Positions 16,846 to 25,621 of a stretch of 64,000 bases of DNA are shown here, piece by piece (the stretch's first letter is position 1; every line of letters starts with the position of its first letter). Where the stretch lies: positions 2,356,001-2,420,000 of the forward strand of contig NZ_VFNV01000001.1 in NCBI RefSeq assembly GCF_006715765.1. The letters run 5' to 3'. The notes below the pieces were generated by a model. It worked only from the letters and a program-made list of their open reading frames with translations, searched no databases and had not been told where the DNA came from. A program made the translations under genes and the position numbers. The stretch comes from Rarobacter incanus (GTDB taxonomy: Bacteria; Actinomycetota; Actinomycetes; Actinomycetales; Cellulomonadaceae).

Positions 16846-18639
16846 CTATTCGAGCAGGGCCGACTGCGTCAGCCACTGTTCCTCCAGGTCATCGATCTGG
16901 CCGCGCAGCGCCGTCAGCTCCGCGCCCATCTCGCTCAACCGCACGTAGTCGGCCGGATCGTGGGCGTCCATGGTGCGTTGCAGGGCGCCTGCGGTTGCGG
17001 TCAGCTTCGCGATGCGTCGCTCCAAGCTGGCGGCCTCCTTTTGGGCCGCGCGCCTGTCGGCACCGCTAAGCTGGTCGCCGGGCGCGCTTGCGGCGCTGTC
17101 CTCGCTCCGATTTTCGATTGGCACGGACGAGGCCGCCTGATCCTTCGCCAACCGTAGATACTCGTCAACGCCGCCGGGAACATGCCGCAGGTGTTTGTCG
17201 AAGATCGCGTATTGGTTGTCGGTCACGCGTTCCAGCAGATACCTGTCGTGGCTGACGACGATCAGGGTGCCGGGCCACGAATCGAGCAGGTCCTCCATGG
17301 CCGTGAGCATGTCGGTGTCGACGTCGTTGGTCGGTTCGTCCAGGATCAGCACATTGGGTTCGGCGAGCAGGACTAGCAGGAACTGTAGGCGACGTTTTTG
17401 TCCGCCCGATAGCTCGCCGACACGGGTCGATAGGTGTGCACGGGAAAACCCCAACCGCTCCAAGAGCTGGGCCGGTGTCACGTCCTTGCCCTCGACTTCG
17501 ATGGTTGTCTTGGTGCGCGCAAGTACTTCCCTGACGCGGTCACCGGCGATGTCTTGCAGCTCCGTGAACTGCTGATCGAGGGTGGCGAGCTGGACTGTCT
17601 TGCCGCGTTTGACGCGCCCACCGGTGGGTTGCAGTTGCCCGGAAATCAGCCCCAGCAGGGTTGACTTCCCGGCGCCGTTGGCGCCCAGTAGACCGGTTCG
17701 TTCGCCTGGACCGATCCGCCAGGTCACGTCCCGCAGCACCTCGTGATCGCCGAATGCGACCGACACGTCCTCGAGGTCCACCACGTCCTTGCCGAGCCGC
17801 GCGGTGGCCATCTTGGCGAGCGCGACGGTGTCGCGCAGCGCCGGGACGTCCTCGATGAGCTGGTTGGCCGCCTCGATGCGGAACTTCGGTTTGCTGGTGC
17901 GCGCGGGTGCTCCGCGCCGCAACCACGCCAGTTCCTTGCGCAGCAGGTTTTGGCGCTTGGTTTCGATGACTGCGGCCTGCCTGTCGCGTTCGGCGCGCGC
18001 AAGAACGTAGGCCGCGTATCCGCCTTCGAACGGTTCGACTATTGCGTCGTGGACCTCCCATGTGGAGGTGGCGACCTCGTCCAAAAACCAGCGGTCGTGG
18101 GTGATCACCAGCAGCCCGCCGGCGCCGCGGGGCCAACGCGAGCGCAGGTGGTTTGCCAGCCAGGTGATGCCCTCGACGTCGAGGTGGTTAGTTGGTTCGT
18201 CCAACCCGATGACGTCCCAGTCGCCGGTCAGCAGCGCCGCTAGCGCCACCCGCCGCCGCTGTCCGCCGCTCAAGGTCCCTATTTGCGCGTCAAAGTCGAT
18301 GTCGGTGACCAGGCCCGAAATGACATCGCGCGTTTTCGGATCCGACGCCCACTCGTGATCGGCGCGCGTGCCGACTATCGCGTGCCGCACCGATTCGTGA
18401 GGGTCCAGGCTGTCCGCCTGCCCTAACATCCCAACTCGCAGACCGCCCCGGTAGGTTACGCGCCCGGCATCGGGGGCAAGGGTCCCCATGAGCATGCGCA
18501 GCAGGGTCGACTTGCCGTCGCCGTTGCGGCCGACGATGCCGATGCGGTCGCCTTCGGCAACGCCGACGGTTACGGCATCGAAGACGACCTTGGTCGGGTA
18601 TTCGAGGTGCAGCTGTTCGCCGCCAAACAGGTGGGCCAT
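16846..18639 (-). CDS. ABC-F family ATPase (Uup-like)
   Basis: A 597-residue soluble protein with two ABC ATPase domains and no membrane segment, typical of ribosome-acting ABC-F factors. Domain one has GRNGDGKST, LSGGQRRR and DEPTNHLD; domain two has GANGAGKST, LSGGQKRR and DEPTNDVD. The last 55 or so residues form a coiled coil, as in Uup. The start at 18639 (MAHLFGGEQL) is chosen by homology; the frame upstream is a shadow of the Nudix gene. It is last in a trmB - Nudix-like - ABC-F operon. Drug resistance is possible but not indicated. Confidence 0.92.
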   Translation of the reverse strand: MAHLFGGEQLHLEYPTKVVFDAVTVGVAEGDRIGIVGRNGDGKSTLLRMLMGTLAPDAGRVTYRGGLRVGMLGQADSLDPHESVRHAIVGTRADHEWASDPKTRDVISGLVTDIDFDAQIGTLSGGQRRRVALAALLTGDWDVIGLDEPTNHLDVEGITWLANHLRSRWPRGAGGLLVITHDRWFLDEVATSTWEVHDAIVEPFEGGYAAYVLARAERDRQAAVIETKRQNLLRKELAWLRRGAPARTSKPKFRIEAANQLIEDVPALRDTVALAKMATARLGKDVVDLEDVSVAFGDHEVLRDVTWRIGPGERTGLLGANGAGKSTLLGLISGQLQPTGGRVKRGKTVQLATLDQQFTELQDIAGDRVREVLARTKTTIEVEGKDVTPAQLLERLGFSRAHLSTRVGELSGGQKRRLQFLLVLLAEPNVLILDEPTNDVDTDMLTAMEDLLDSWPGTLIVVSHDRYLLERVTDNQYAIFDKHLRHVPGGVDEYLRLAKDQAASSVPIENRSEDSAASAPGDQLSGADRRAAQKEAASLERRIAKLTATAGALQRTMDAHDPADYVRLSEMGAELTALRGQIDDLEEQWLTQSALLE

Positions 18640-18646
18640 CTGAACG

Positions 18647-19249
18647 CTACAGCCGCCCCACGTATGCCAGGGCCTGCCGCAACAAGACGTCTTGCCCGCC
18701 GGACATTTCCGCCAAAACGTCGGGGTGCAAGGCCTGCTCGGGGGTGAGCCACGCAAGCTCTAACGCGTCTTGCTGCGGGGCGCAATCGCCGCGCACGGGG
18801 ACCACGTAGGCCAGCGAGACGGCGTGCTGGCGAGGATCGAAGTACGGAGTGATTCCCGGGGTCGGGAAGTATTCGGCCACGGTGAATGGTTGCGGCGAGG
18901 CCGGTATGGACGGCAGCGCCATCGGCCCCAGATCCTTTTCGACGTGCCGCACCAGCGCGTCACGGATCCGCTCGTGGTACATCACGCGCCCGGACACCAA
19001 GGCGCGAGTGATCTGGCCGTTTTCGGTGACGCGCAGCAGGATCCCGACCTCGACGACGTCCCCGGCCGAATCGATCCGCACCGGCACCGCGTCGACGTAC
19101 ACGATGGGCAGCTGCGCGCGGGCGCGGCGGATGTCGGATGTCGATAGCCAGTGCGCGGGCTGGCGCTCTGGCGGCTCAAATTCGGGGAAATCGACTGTCT
19201 CTGTCACTGGGGTGCTTTCCTTCGATGAGCGCGGGGCATTGGTTCCCAT
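18647..19249 (-). CDS. Nudix-like protein, DUF4916 family
   Basis: A 200-residue protein of the actinobacterial DUF4916/Nudix group. The Nudix box can be aligned (G, five residues, E, seven residues, R at GRVMYHERIRDALVR), but the catalytic REUxEE stretch reads RHVEKD, so key glutamates are replaced. It may bind rather than cleave nucleoside diphosphates. ATG 19249 is the listed start; a GTG 14 codons later (VTETVDFPEF) is possible. It lies between trmB and the ABC-F gene with gaps of 21 and 7 bases, so it is surely co-transcribed. Confidence 0.78.
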   Translation of the reverse strand: MGTNAPRSSKESTPVTETVDFPEFEPPERQPAHWLSTSDIRRARAQLPIVYVDAVPVRIDSAGDVVEVGILLRVTENGQITRALVSGRVMYHERIRDALVRHVEKDLGPMALPSIPASPQPFTVAEYFPTPGITPYFDPRQHAVSLAYVVPVRGDCAPQQDALELAWLTPEQALHPDVLAEMSGGQDVLLRQALAYVGRL

Positions 19250-19270
19250 TGTGCCCGACGCGGGGGCGGG

Positions 19271-19987
19271 CTAACGGCGGGTGGCCGCGAAATCTGTGAC
19301 CGAGCGCCCTTCGTCGTGCGCCTTGGCCTCGAATCGGGTCAGCGGGCGCAGATCGAACCGGGAGGTTGGGCCGCCCTCGAATTGGGACGAGTCCCGGATC
19401 ACCTGGCCGATCTGGTCAGCATAATCGGGCCAGTCCGTCGCGATTCGCCAGGTCCCGCCCGCTTTGAGGACGCGGGCGGCCAGGTCTGCGAATGAGTCCG
19501 AAATGAGGCGGCGCTTGTGGTGGCGGGACTTGTGCCACGGGTCGGGGAAAAAGACCCACAGCTCGCTGATGCTGCCTGCGGGCAGGGTTGCTTCCAACAG
19601 AGTGGTGGCGTCCGCGTGCACGATGGCGACATTGTCAAGGTCCGCCTGTCCTGCCCGGCCCAGGATGCCGGCGACTCCCGGGGCATAGACCTCGCAGCCG
19701 ATGAAGTTAGTCGCGGGCAGCTGTGCGGCGGCATGCGCGATCGTTTCACCGCGGCCCGACCCTATTTCGAGGATTGTTTGCGCCGGGCGCGCGAAGTGGT
19801 GCTGCGGATCCCAGCGAAAATCGGGATCGATGCCCATAGCGGAGCTGTCGCGCGGCAGATCAACAAGGTAGCGCGGCCCGTATTTGTCCCAGTGGCCCTG
19901 CAGGCGGGGACCCAGGCGCGAGGAACGCTGGACATAGGAACGAATCTGGCGACGCGGAATAGCCTGGTCGCCTGGTGAGGTGTTCAT
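19271..19987 (-). CDS. trmB: tRNA (guanine-46-N7)-methyltransferase
   Basis: SAM-dependent enzyme making m7G46 in tRNA variable loops. The 238-residue product has the SAM loop ILEIGSGRGET and the family signature VFFPDPWHKSRHHKRRL. ATG 19987 (MNTSPGDQ) is preferred. An open frame extends 420 bases upstream, but a TAGGCT -10 box lies just seven bases before this ATG and the extension has no homology. The gene heads an operon with the Nudix-like and ABC-F genes. Confidence 0.94.
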   Translation of the reverse strand: MNTSPGDQAIPRRQIRSYVQRSSRLGPRLQGHWDKYGPRYLVDLPRDSSAMGIDPDFRWDPQHHFARPAQTILEIGSGRGETIAHAAAQLPATNFIGCEVYAPGVAGILGRAGQADLDNVAIVHADATTLLEATLPAGSISELWVFFPDPWHKSRHHKRRLISDSFADLAARVLKAGGTWRIATDWPDYADQIGQVIRDSSQFEGGPTSRFDLRPLTRFEAKAHDEGRSVTDFAATRR

Positions 19988-19994
19988 CAGGTGA

Positions 19995-20000
19995 AGCCTA
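19995..20000 (-). promoter_or_regulatory. Predicted -10 box of trmB (leaderless)
   Basis: TAGGCT on the minus strand, seven bases before the ATG at 19987. Confidence 0.5.
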
Positions 20001-20152
20001 CCGACTCGCGGGGGCGAATCGGAAAGCGGGTGGGGGTGGACGCCTTGCGGCGGCCTTGCGATGGCCTTGTCCGCGGGCCGGTGCGGGGGCTGCGGCCCAC
20101 AAGACGATACTCTGTATCCGGCCGACATTGCGGCCCGACCAAGGAGACCACC

Positions 20153-20458
20153 ATGAGCGAAGCTGCTGAACACGTCGAATTCCAGATCGAACTGCCATCC
20201 GATGTCGAAACGGGCGTTCCCGCCGACTTCGCCTCGTTGTGGCACACGCCAACGTCGTTTGTCATCGACTTTGTTGCCACCAAGGGGCCCGCGCAGATGG
20301 GTCCCGGAGACGACGGAGACAACGTGCAGGTAATCCCCGCAAAGGTTGTTGCGCGGATCCGCATACCCCCGGAGCAGGTGTTCGAGTTGGCGAAGGCGCT
20401 GACCCAACAGCTGTCGATGTGGGAGGCCGAAACCGGCCGATCCGCGTCGGGGGAGTAG
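20153..20458 (+). CDS. DUF3467 family protein
   Basis: A 101-residue soluble protein of the DUF3467 family, function unknown. The core reads ASLWHTPTSFVIDFVATKGP and VVARIRIPPEQVFELAKALT, the typical beta-rich pattern. The start has a good ribosome site (AAGGAG) nine bases upstream, unlike the many leaderless genes nearby. It is followed by a bidirectional hairpin terminator and tRNA-Leu. Confidence 0.87.
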   Translation: MSEAAEHVEFQIELPSDVETGVPADFASLWHTPTSFVIDFVATKGPAQMGPGDDGDNVQVIPAKVVARIRIPPEQVFELAKALTQQLSMWEAETGRSASGE

Positions 20459-20520
20459 TCCCGCCGAAAAAGGCGGTCGTCGCTCCCTGCCCCCGCAGGC
20501 CGCAGACGTTCCGCGAAACG

Positions 20521-20554
20521 AAGCGTCGCCGCATCCATCGATGCGGCGACGCTT
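20521..20554. terminator. Hairpin terminator between DUF3467 gene and tRNA-Leu
   Basis: A perfect 14-bp stem (20521-20534 with 20541-20554) and a six-base loop. It starts AA and ends TT, so it could work for both converging transcripts. Confidence 0.7.
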
Positions 20555-20558
20555 GTTG

Positions 20559-20640
20559 TGCGCGAGGTGGGACTCGAACCCACACGTCCGAAGACACTAG
20601 GACCTAAACCTAGCGCGGCTGCCAATTACGCCACTCGCGC
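20559..20640 (-). tRNA. tRNA-Leu (UAG)
   Basis: Reading the minus strand, acceptor GCGCGAG pairs with CTCGCGC and discriminator A follows. The anticodon arm CTAGG-TTTAGGT-CCTAG gives anticodon TAG. The long variable arm (TGTCTTCGGACG) is that of a class II tRNA, and the T-arm GGGTTCGAGTCCC is intact. CCA is not encoded. Confidence 0.95.
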
Positions 20641-20672
20641 GCGACTTAGAATTCTAGCGTGAAAATCGACCG

Positions 20673-21146
20673 CTAGTTGTCAATCCCGAGAATTCTCCGC
20701 AGGCGGGCGACGTGACCCGTGGCTTTGACGTTGTACTGCGCCAATTCGATCTTGCCGTCCGCGTCAATGACGAAGGTCGAGCGGATGACGCCGCGGGTCA
20801 ACTTGCCGTAGAGACTCTTGTCGCCGTATGCGCCGTAAGCATCCAGGACCTTCTTTTCCTGGTCGGAGACGAGCGGGAAGGCCAGTTGCTCCTTCTCGGC
20901 GAACTTCGCCAGCTTGGCGGGGGAATCCGGGCTGATGCCGACCACCGCGTAACCGTGCGCGGTCAGTGAGCCAAGGGAGTCGCGAAAATCGCAGGCCTGC
21001 TTCGTGCAACCGGGGGTCCCGGCGGCGGGGTAGGCGTAGAGGACGACTCGTTTACCGCGCAGGTCGCCAAGGTGCAGGGTCCCGCCGGTGGCCGTGGGGA
21101 GCGTGAAATCGGGAGCGGTATCCCCGGGCGCAAGCGTGACGGACAT
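20673..21146 (-). CDS. bcp: Thioredoxin-dependent peroxiredoxin (Bcp/PrxQ)
   Basis: Reduces peroxides using thioredoxin. The 157-residue protein has the peroxidatic Cys in GTPGCTKQACDFRDS and the resolving Cys five residues on, the PrxQ pattern. GDTAPDFTLP near the N-terminus is typical. ATG 21146 has an AGGAGG ribosome site nine bases upstream; the longer frame to 21305 lacks homology. Confidence 0.95.
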   Translation of the reverse strand: MSVTLAPGDTAPDFTLPTATGGTLHLGDLRGKRVVLYAYPAAGTPGCTKQACDFRDSLGSLTAHGYAVVGISPDSPAKLAKFAEKEQLAFPLVSDQEKKVLDAYGAYGDKSLYGKLTRGVIRSTFVIDADGKIELAQYNVKATGHVARLRRILGIDN

Positions 21147-21322
21147 GAAAACCAGCCTCCTAGTGATTGGCGCGCGGTCGGCGCCGGTCGCCTCCATTAT
21201 TGTCCGATCGGCTGGCAGAGTCCTGAAGGGATTGTAGGTTTGGGAGGCGGGGCGCTCGTCGGAAATGTCACAGGCCCGGGTGACAATGGTCTTCGCTACA
21301 CACACGTTCGAAAGGGATCACG

Positions 21323-22246
21323 ATGTCGAGTCACGGTGGAAATAAGGCCATCATTGCCGCGCTGAGTGCCAACCTCGGCATCGCGGTCACCAAGTTTGTC
21401 GCGTACCTGCTGACGCATTCATCGTCGATGCTGGCCGAATCGATCCACTCGGTCGCGGATTCCGGCAACCAGGTCTTGTTGCTGATCGGCGGGAAGAGAT
21501 CGCGGCGGGCCGCCGACGAGGAACACCCCTTCGGCTACGGGCGCGCGCGGTATCTATACGCGTTCGTGGTGTCGATCGTTTTGTTCTCCCTTGGTGGGCT
21601 GTTCGCGCTATACGAGGCCTGGCACAAGTGGGCCGACCCGCACGGAATCGAGGGCAGGTGGTGGTGGGTTCCGCTCGCAGTGCTGGTCGTTGCGATAGGG
21701 ATGGAGGGCTATTCGTTCCGCACCGCGATCCATGAGGCGAACCCGCAGCGCGGCGGTCAGTCCTGGACGCGATTCATCAAATCGTCGAAGGCACCCGAAC
21801 TGCCGGTCGTCTTGCTCGAGGATTTCGGGGCGCTGATCGGTTTGGTACTGGCACTCGGCGGCGTCGGCATGACGCTGGTGACCGGCAACGGTCGGTGGGA
21901 CGCCGCCGGCACCGCGGCGATCGGTGTGTTGCTCGTTGCAATCGCGGTGATCTTGGCCGTGGAGACAAAATCTCTGCTGTTGGGTGAGTCGGCCACGCCC
22001 GGTGACGTCGCAAAGATTCGCGCGGCGCTGGTCGGTCCCGGGGTCGAACAGGTCATTCACCTCAAGACCATGCACTTGGGTCCGGAGGAATTGCTGGTCG
22101 GCGCGAAGATCGCGGTACACGGCACCGATTCCGCGCGGCAGGTCGCGCAGGCGATAGATGCGGCGGAACAGAGGGTGCGTGCCGCCGTGCCTATCGCGCG
22201 GGTGATCTACCTGGAACCCGACATCCGCGACGTCGCGAACCGGTAG
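21323..22246 (+). CDS. Cation diffusion facilitator (CDF) family transporter
   Basis: A 307-residue proton-driven divalent metal exporter. The metal site HSVADSGNQ in TM2 and a second acidic site LLEDFGALIGL in TM5 are visible, with about six TM helices in all and a C-terminal cytoplasmic domain (LGPEELLVGAKIAV). HSxxD with a Glu/Asp second site suits zinc or iron/manganese; I cannot choose. It has a Shine-Dalgarno-like AAAGGGAT. It stands alone. Confidence 0.9.
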   Translation: MSSHGGNKAIIAALSANLGIAVTKFVAYLLTHSSSMLAESIHSVADSGNQVLLLIGGKRSRRAADEEHPFGYGRARYLYAFVVSIVLFSLGGLFALYEAWHKWADPHGIEGRWWWVPLAVLVVAIGMEGYSFRTAIHEANPQRGGQSWTRFIKSSKAPELPVVLLEDFGALIGLVLALGGVGMTLVTGNGRWDAAGTAAIGVLLVAIAVILAVETKSLLLGESATPGDVAKIRAALVGPGVEQVIHLKTMHLGPEELLVGAKIAVHGTDSARQVAQAIDAAEQRVRAAVPIARVIYLEPDIRDVANR

Positions 22247-22268
22247 GACCGTACGGGGCCGCGGTTGC

Positions 22269-23270
22269 CTACTTGTCGGCTGCCTCGCCGACGGCGGCGC
22301 TAGCGGGTTGGGTGCTGTGCTCGGCGGCGCCAGCGGCGTCCTGCGCGGTGGCGGATCGCGTTGCCATCCCCGCGTCTCGCCGCGAGTGCAGCCGTCGCCG
22401 GATCGCAATCCAGGCGATGTTCCCGATCACCAGCGCCAATACGGCGCAGATCAGCACCCAGGTGCTGGGAACGCCGATGAGTTTGAGCCCGGACGCGAGG
22501 AGAAGCACGGCCAGTGCGCGCCGAATCAACCCGCCCGGTGCGCGGCTGGATACCTGTGCGCCGATCCAGGCCCCGGGCACCGCGCCGATCAGAAGCGACC
22601 CCGTGATCCCGAAGGAAAAGTCTCCGAACGCCACGTGCCCCAGGGCCGCGGCGCCGACAAGCGGGATCGCCTGGACCAGGTCGGTGCCAACCAGTTGCGA
22701 TGCCTTGAGCGTCGGATAGAGCACTAGCAGGACGATGATGACGATCGAGCCGGCACCCACTGAGGTGACTCCCACCATCAGCCCGGCGACGGCACCCAAC
22801 AGCGCCGTCGCGAGTGGTCGCACCACTATCCCGTCCGGCTTCGTCGGCTTCGCGGGGCCCTCGCCGATCGGCGTCGCTCGTTGAGTCATGCCGTGGTAGG
22901 CGCGCAGGACCAGCCCCGCGGTGGCGATGAGCAACGCTATGCCGAGCGAGACCTTGAGGATGTGGTCCAACCCCTCGCCGTGCGGCAGGGATTGGGTAAA
23001 TAGCGCGCCCAAGAATGCGGCGGGCACTGACCCGATGCACAGCCACTTGACCAGCGACCAGTTCACGGTCTTGCGACGAATATGGACTATCGCGCCAGCC
23101 GGCTTCATGAACAGGCTCACCACTATGTCGGACGAGATCGCGGTGAGCGGGTTGACGTTGAAAAAGAACACCAACATCGGTGTCATCAATGCGCCGCCGC
23201 CCATGCCGGTCAGGCCGACGAGGAAGCCGACGACCAGGCCGCCGAAAATCATTGGGAAGTCCATGGCCAC
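22269..23270 (-). CDS. TauE/SafE family sulfite-exporter-like permease
   Basis: A 333-residue membrane protein with about eight TM segments and the repeated TauE/SafE motif (GGLVVGFLVGLTGMGGGALM near the N-terminus, VGVTSVGAGSIVIIVLLVLY in the middle). Family members move sulfite, organosulfonates or related anions. The C-terminal 50 residues are a disordered Ala-rich tail. The start may be GTG 23270 or ATG 23264, two codons later. No sulfur-metabolism gene is adjacent, so the substrate is unknown. Confidence 0.88.
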   Translation of the reverse strand: MAMDFPMIFGGLVVGFLVGLTGMGGGALMTPMLVFFFNVNPLTAISSDIVVSLFMKPAGAIVHIRRKTVNWSLVKWLCIGSVPAAFLGALFTQSLPHGEGLDHILKVSLGIALLIATAGLVLRAYHGMTQRATPIGEGPAKPTKPDGIVVRPLATALLGAVAGLMVGVTSVGAGSIVIIVLLVLYPTLKASQLVGTDLVQAIPLVGAAALGHVAFGDFSFGITGSLLIGAVPGAWIGAQVSSRAPGGLIRRALAVLLLASGLKLIGVPSTWVLICAVLALVIGNIAWIAIRRRLHSRRDAGMATRSATAQDAAGAAEHSTQPASAAVGEAADK

Positions 23271-23528
23271 CTATATCTAGCGAATCGCGTAGTCCCACTT
23301 GCTTAGTAGTGATTGACAAGTCTAGCCGATGGACCAAGGTGGGGTAATTGTCTCTCTCGTCACGTATCGCTGATTCCATATGAAACGCCTTGATTGCGGG
23401 CATATGGTGGAACAGGTTGAAAACAGCCGAATTGGCCCAGTTCGTTCGCTAGGCGGCGATGGCTGGCAACGCGCCGCGGCAAACCGCCCCGGCGTGTCAA
23501 CGTTGGAACGAAAGAGGATCCTTTCAAG

Positions 23529-24311
23529 ATGTCCGATAACAAAGTTGCGTTGGTTACCGGGGCGGGCCAGGGAATCGGTCGCGCAATCGCATTGAAGCTT
23601 GCAAACGATGGCTACGACATCGCCGTCGCCGACCTGAGTTTCCAGGAAGAAAAGGCGCAGGGTGTCGTTCAGGAGATTGAAGCGCTGGGGCGCAAGGCAA
23701 TTTTCGTCACCGCCGATGTCTCGAAGCGTGACGAGGTCTTCGCGGCCGTCGACGCCGCAGCGACCCAGCTGGGAAGCTTCGATGTGATCGTCAACAACGC
23801 GGGAATTGCGCAGGTCAAGCCGCTTGAGGAGGTGACGGAGGAAGAACTCAACAAGATCTTCTCCATCAACGTCAACTCCGCAGTCTTCGGCATCCAGGCC
23901 GCGGCCGCAAAGTTCAAGGAACTGGGCAAGAAGGGAAAGATCATCTCCGCGGCCTCAATCGCCGCGATCAAGGGCTTCCCGATCCTGGGCGCCTACTCGG
24001 CGTCGAAGTTTGCCGTGCGCGGGATCACGCAGGTGGCCGCGCAGGAGCTGGCTCCGTTTGGCATCACCGTCAACGCGTACGCCCCGGGCATTGTCGGGAC
24101 CGGAATGTGGGACCTTATCGATGAAAAGCTCTCGGAGATCAATGGCAAGCCCCGCGGGCAGAACCTGAAAGAGAACGTAGAGAGCATCTCGCTCGGCCGC
24201 ATCGAGACTCCCGAGGACGTCGCCGGGGTGGTGTCGTTCTTCGCTTCGCCGAACGCCGACTATGTCACCGGCCAGGTGCTACTGGTCGACGGCGGAATGC
24301 TCTATAACTGA
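23529..24311 (+). CDS. Short-chain dehydrogenase, diacetyl/acetoin reductase type
   Basis: A 260-residue NAD(P)H-dependent oxidoreductase. GAGQGIGRAIA is the cofactor loop, NNAGIAQ the structural motif, and YSASK with an upstream Ser (AASIAAIKG) the catalytic site. Overall similarity is to (S)-acetoin-forming diacetyl reductase/2,3-butanediol dehydrogenase (GTGMWDLIDEKLSEINGKP). Reduction of diacetyl or acetoin as an electron sink is the likely role. A perfect palindromic terminator follows. Confidence 0.9.
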   Translation: MSDNKVALVTGAGQGIGRAIALKLANDGYDIAVADLSFQEEKAQGVVQEIEALGRKAIFVTADVSKRDEVFAAVDAAATQLGSFDVIVNNAGIAQVKPLEEVTEEELNKIFSINVNSAVFGIQAAAAKFKELGKKGKIISAASIAAIKGFPILGAYSASKFAVRGITQVAAQELAPFGITVNAYAPGIVGTGMWDLIDEKLSEINGKPRGQNLKENVESISLGRIETPEDVAGVVSFFASPNADYVTGQVLLVDGGMLYN

Positions 24312-24380
24312 TCGAAAGATACGCAGATTGAGGACGAGTTCCCCGCCTCCGGGGGCGCGTCCCCGATCGTTGCGGGTGGT

Positions 24381-24424
24381 GGCGCCGGGGTGGCCGCGAA
24401 TCGATTCGCGGCCACCCCGGCGCC
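24381..24424. terminator. Perfect 20-bp-stem terminator
   Basis: 24381-24400 is the exact reverse complement of 24405-24424, with a TCGA loop, and TTTCCCC follows. It ends the acetoin-reductase transcript and may also serve the convergent gene at 24479. Confidence 0.85.
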
Positions 24425-24478
24425 TTTCCCCGATGCTGGAATTTAGGGAAGGCGTGTTCGGGGCGCGGCGGCCTCGTC

Positions 24479-24967
24479 CTAGCTCATCCAGTTGTTGACG
24501 TACGTGAATGTGGTAAAGACAATCTTGCCGTTCTTGCCGATCTTGGCCCGCGCACTCATGGCTTGAATGATGTCGAGGCCCGCGGGGGACTTCAACGATT
24601 GCTCGGCCGTGTAGTCGCAGGCGACGGTGCGGTTGATGCGACCGCAGTTCGTGTACGTCTTTTGCCGCTTGACGTTGCTGTCCTGGAAATAGCCGCGGTA
24701 CTTGATGGCGAGGCGGGCGGTCTTCTTCGAGCTTGTGTACTTTCGGGTCTGCTTGAGGTTCTTGGCCTTGGCGGCCCGCAGCAGCTTCTTGAACGCTTTT
24801 CTTGTGGCTTTCGCCGTCGGCACCTTCGCCTTGGGTGCCCGCGCGGTCGGTGCCGACGCTGTCGCCGCGGATGTGGGGCTCGGTGCTGCGGGGGAGGCCG
24901 CGGCCGCGGCGATGCTTCCTCCCAGCGCTAGCGCTAAGGCGGACAGTGTGGTCGTGATTCGGTTCAT
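24479..24967 (-). CDS. Small secreted protein, unknown function
   Basis: A 162-residue exported protein. It has a signal peptide (MNRITTTLSALALALGGSIA), an Ala/Pro/Thr/Lys-rich linker and then a small domain with two cysteines (TNCGRI, VACDYT). The cysteines could form a disulfide. I recognise no family. The start at 24967 is chosen for the signal peptide and an upstream AAGGAA. A perfect Crp/GlxR-type site lies about 110 bases upstream, the only visible clue to regulation. Confidence 0.7.
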   Translation of the reverse strand: MNRITTTLSALALALGGSIAAAAASPAAPSPTSAATASAPTARAPKAKVPTAKATRKAFKKLLRAAKAKNLKQTRKYTSSKKTARLAIKYRGYFQDSNVKRQKTYTNCGRINRTVACDYTAEQSLKSPAGLDIIQAMSARAKIGKNGKIVFTTFTYVNNWMS

Positions 24968-25075
24968 GGGTCTGTGATTCCTTGCCGCAGCCGCGCTGCC
25001 TGTGAGGTGTCGATCGTGTCTACATCGTCGCCGAGATCGTCTCGCGGCGCTACCGCGCACACCATGTCGGCCAGG

Positions 25076-25091
25076 TGTGAGCGAGATCACA
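25076..25091. promoter_or_regulatory. Perfect Crp/GlxR-type operator
   Basis: TGTGAGCGAGATCACA fits TGTGA-N6-TCACA exactly. It lies between the secreted-protein gene (start 24967, minus) and tRNA-Lys (25261, plus), so it could regulate the former. Confidence 0.65.
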
Positions 25092-25260
25092 TAGCCAATT
25101 TCTGTGCGGGTCCGCGGTCGCGCACCGCGCGCGCTCGCGGCGACCGGGATCGATGCTGGGGTGCGGATGCTTGGGATTGCAACGGTTCCCGCGACCCGGT
25201 TGGCGGCCTGCTCGCTCGATTTTGCATTTCCGTATCGACGTTGGTAATGTTTCTTCTCGC

Positions 25261-25334
25261 GCGCCATTAGCTCAGTTGGTTAGAGCAGCTGACTCTTAAT
25301 CAGCGGGTCCGGGGTTCGAGTCCCTGATGGCGCA
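25261..25334 (+). tRNA. tRNA-Lys (CUU)
   Basis: Acceptor GCGCCAT pairs with ATGGCGC at 25327-25333 and discriminator A follows. The anticodon arm GCTGA-CTCTTAA-TCAGC gives CTT. D-arm and T-arm (GGGGTTCGAGTCCCTG) are normal; CCA is not encoded. Confidence 0.97.
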
Positions 25335-25344
25335 CTCGCAAAAG

Positions 25345-25388
25345 CGGCCTTGACCTGGGTAAACTCGGGTCAGGGCCGTTTGCGTTTA
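25345..25388 (+). terminator. Probable terminator after tRNA-Lys
   Basis: An imperfect hairpin (CGGCCtTGACC with GTCAgGGCCG) is followed by TTTGCGTTT. Confidence 0.6.
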
Positions 25389-25621
25389 CGGGCCAATTTG
25401 ATTGTAGGCCCCATGCTTCATGCTCGCGCTCCGCGCGTGCTGCTAGCGCCCCGCACCTGCGTCCGGCGCACCACACGCTGCCGCCGCGAGCCGGCTAGGC
25501 TCGCCGCCCTGGGTCGGTCTGAGGGATCGCCACGGGGTGCAATCAAGTAGTAAAGAGAACGAAACATCTAATTCGTACCCTGTGATGAGTCTGGCATCGC
25601 CCGTGCCAGGATCCTACTGAT

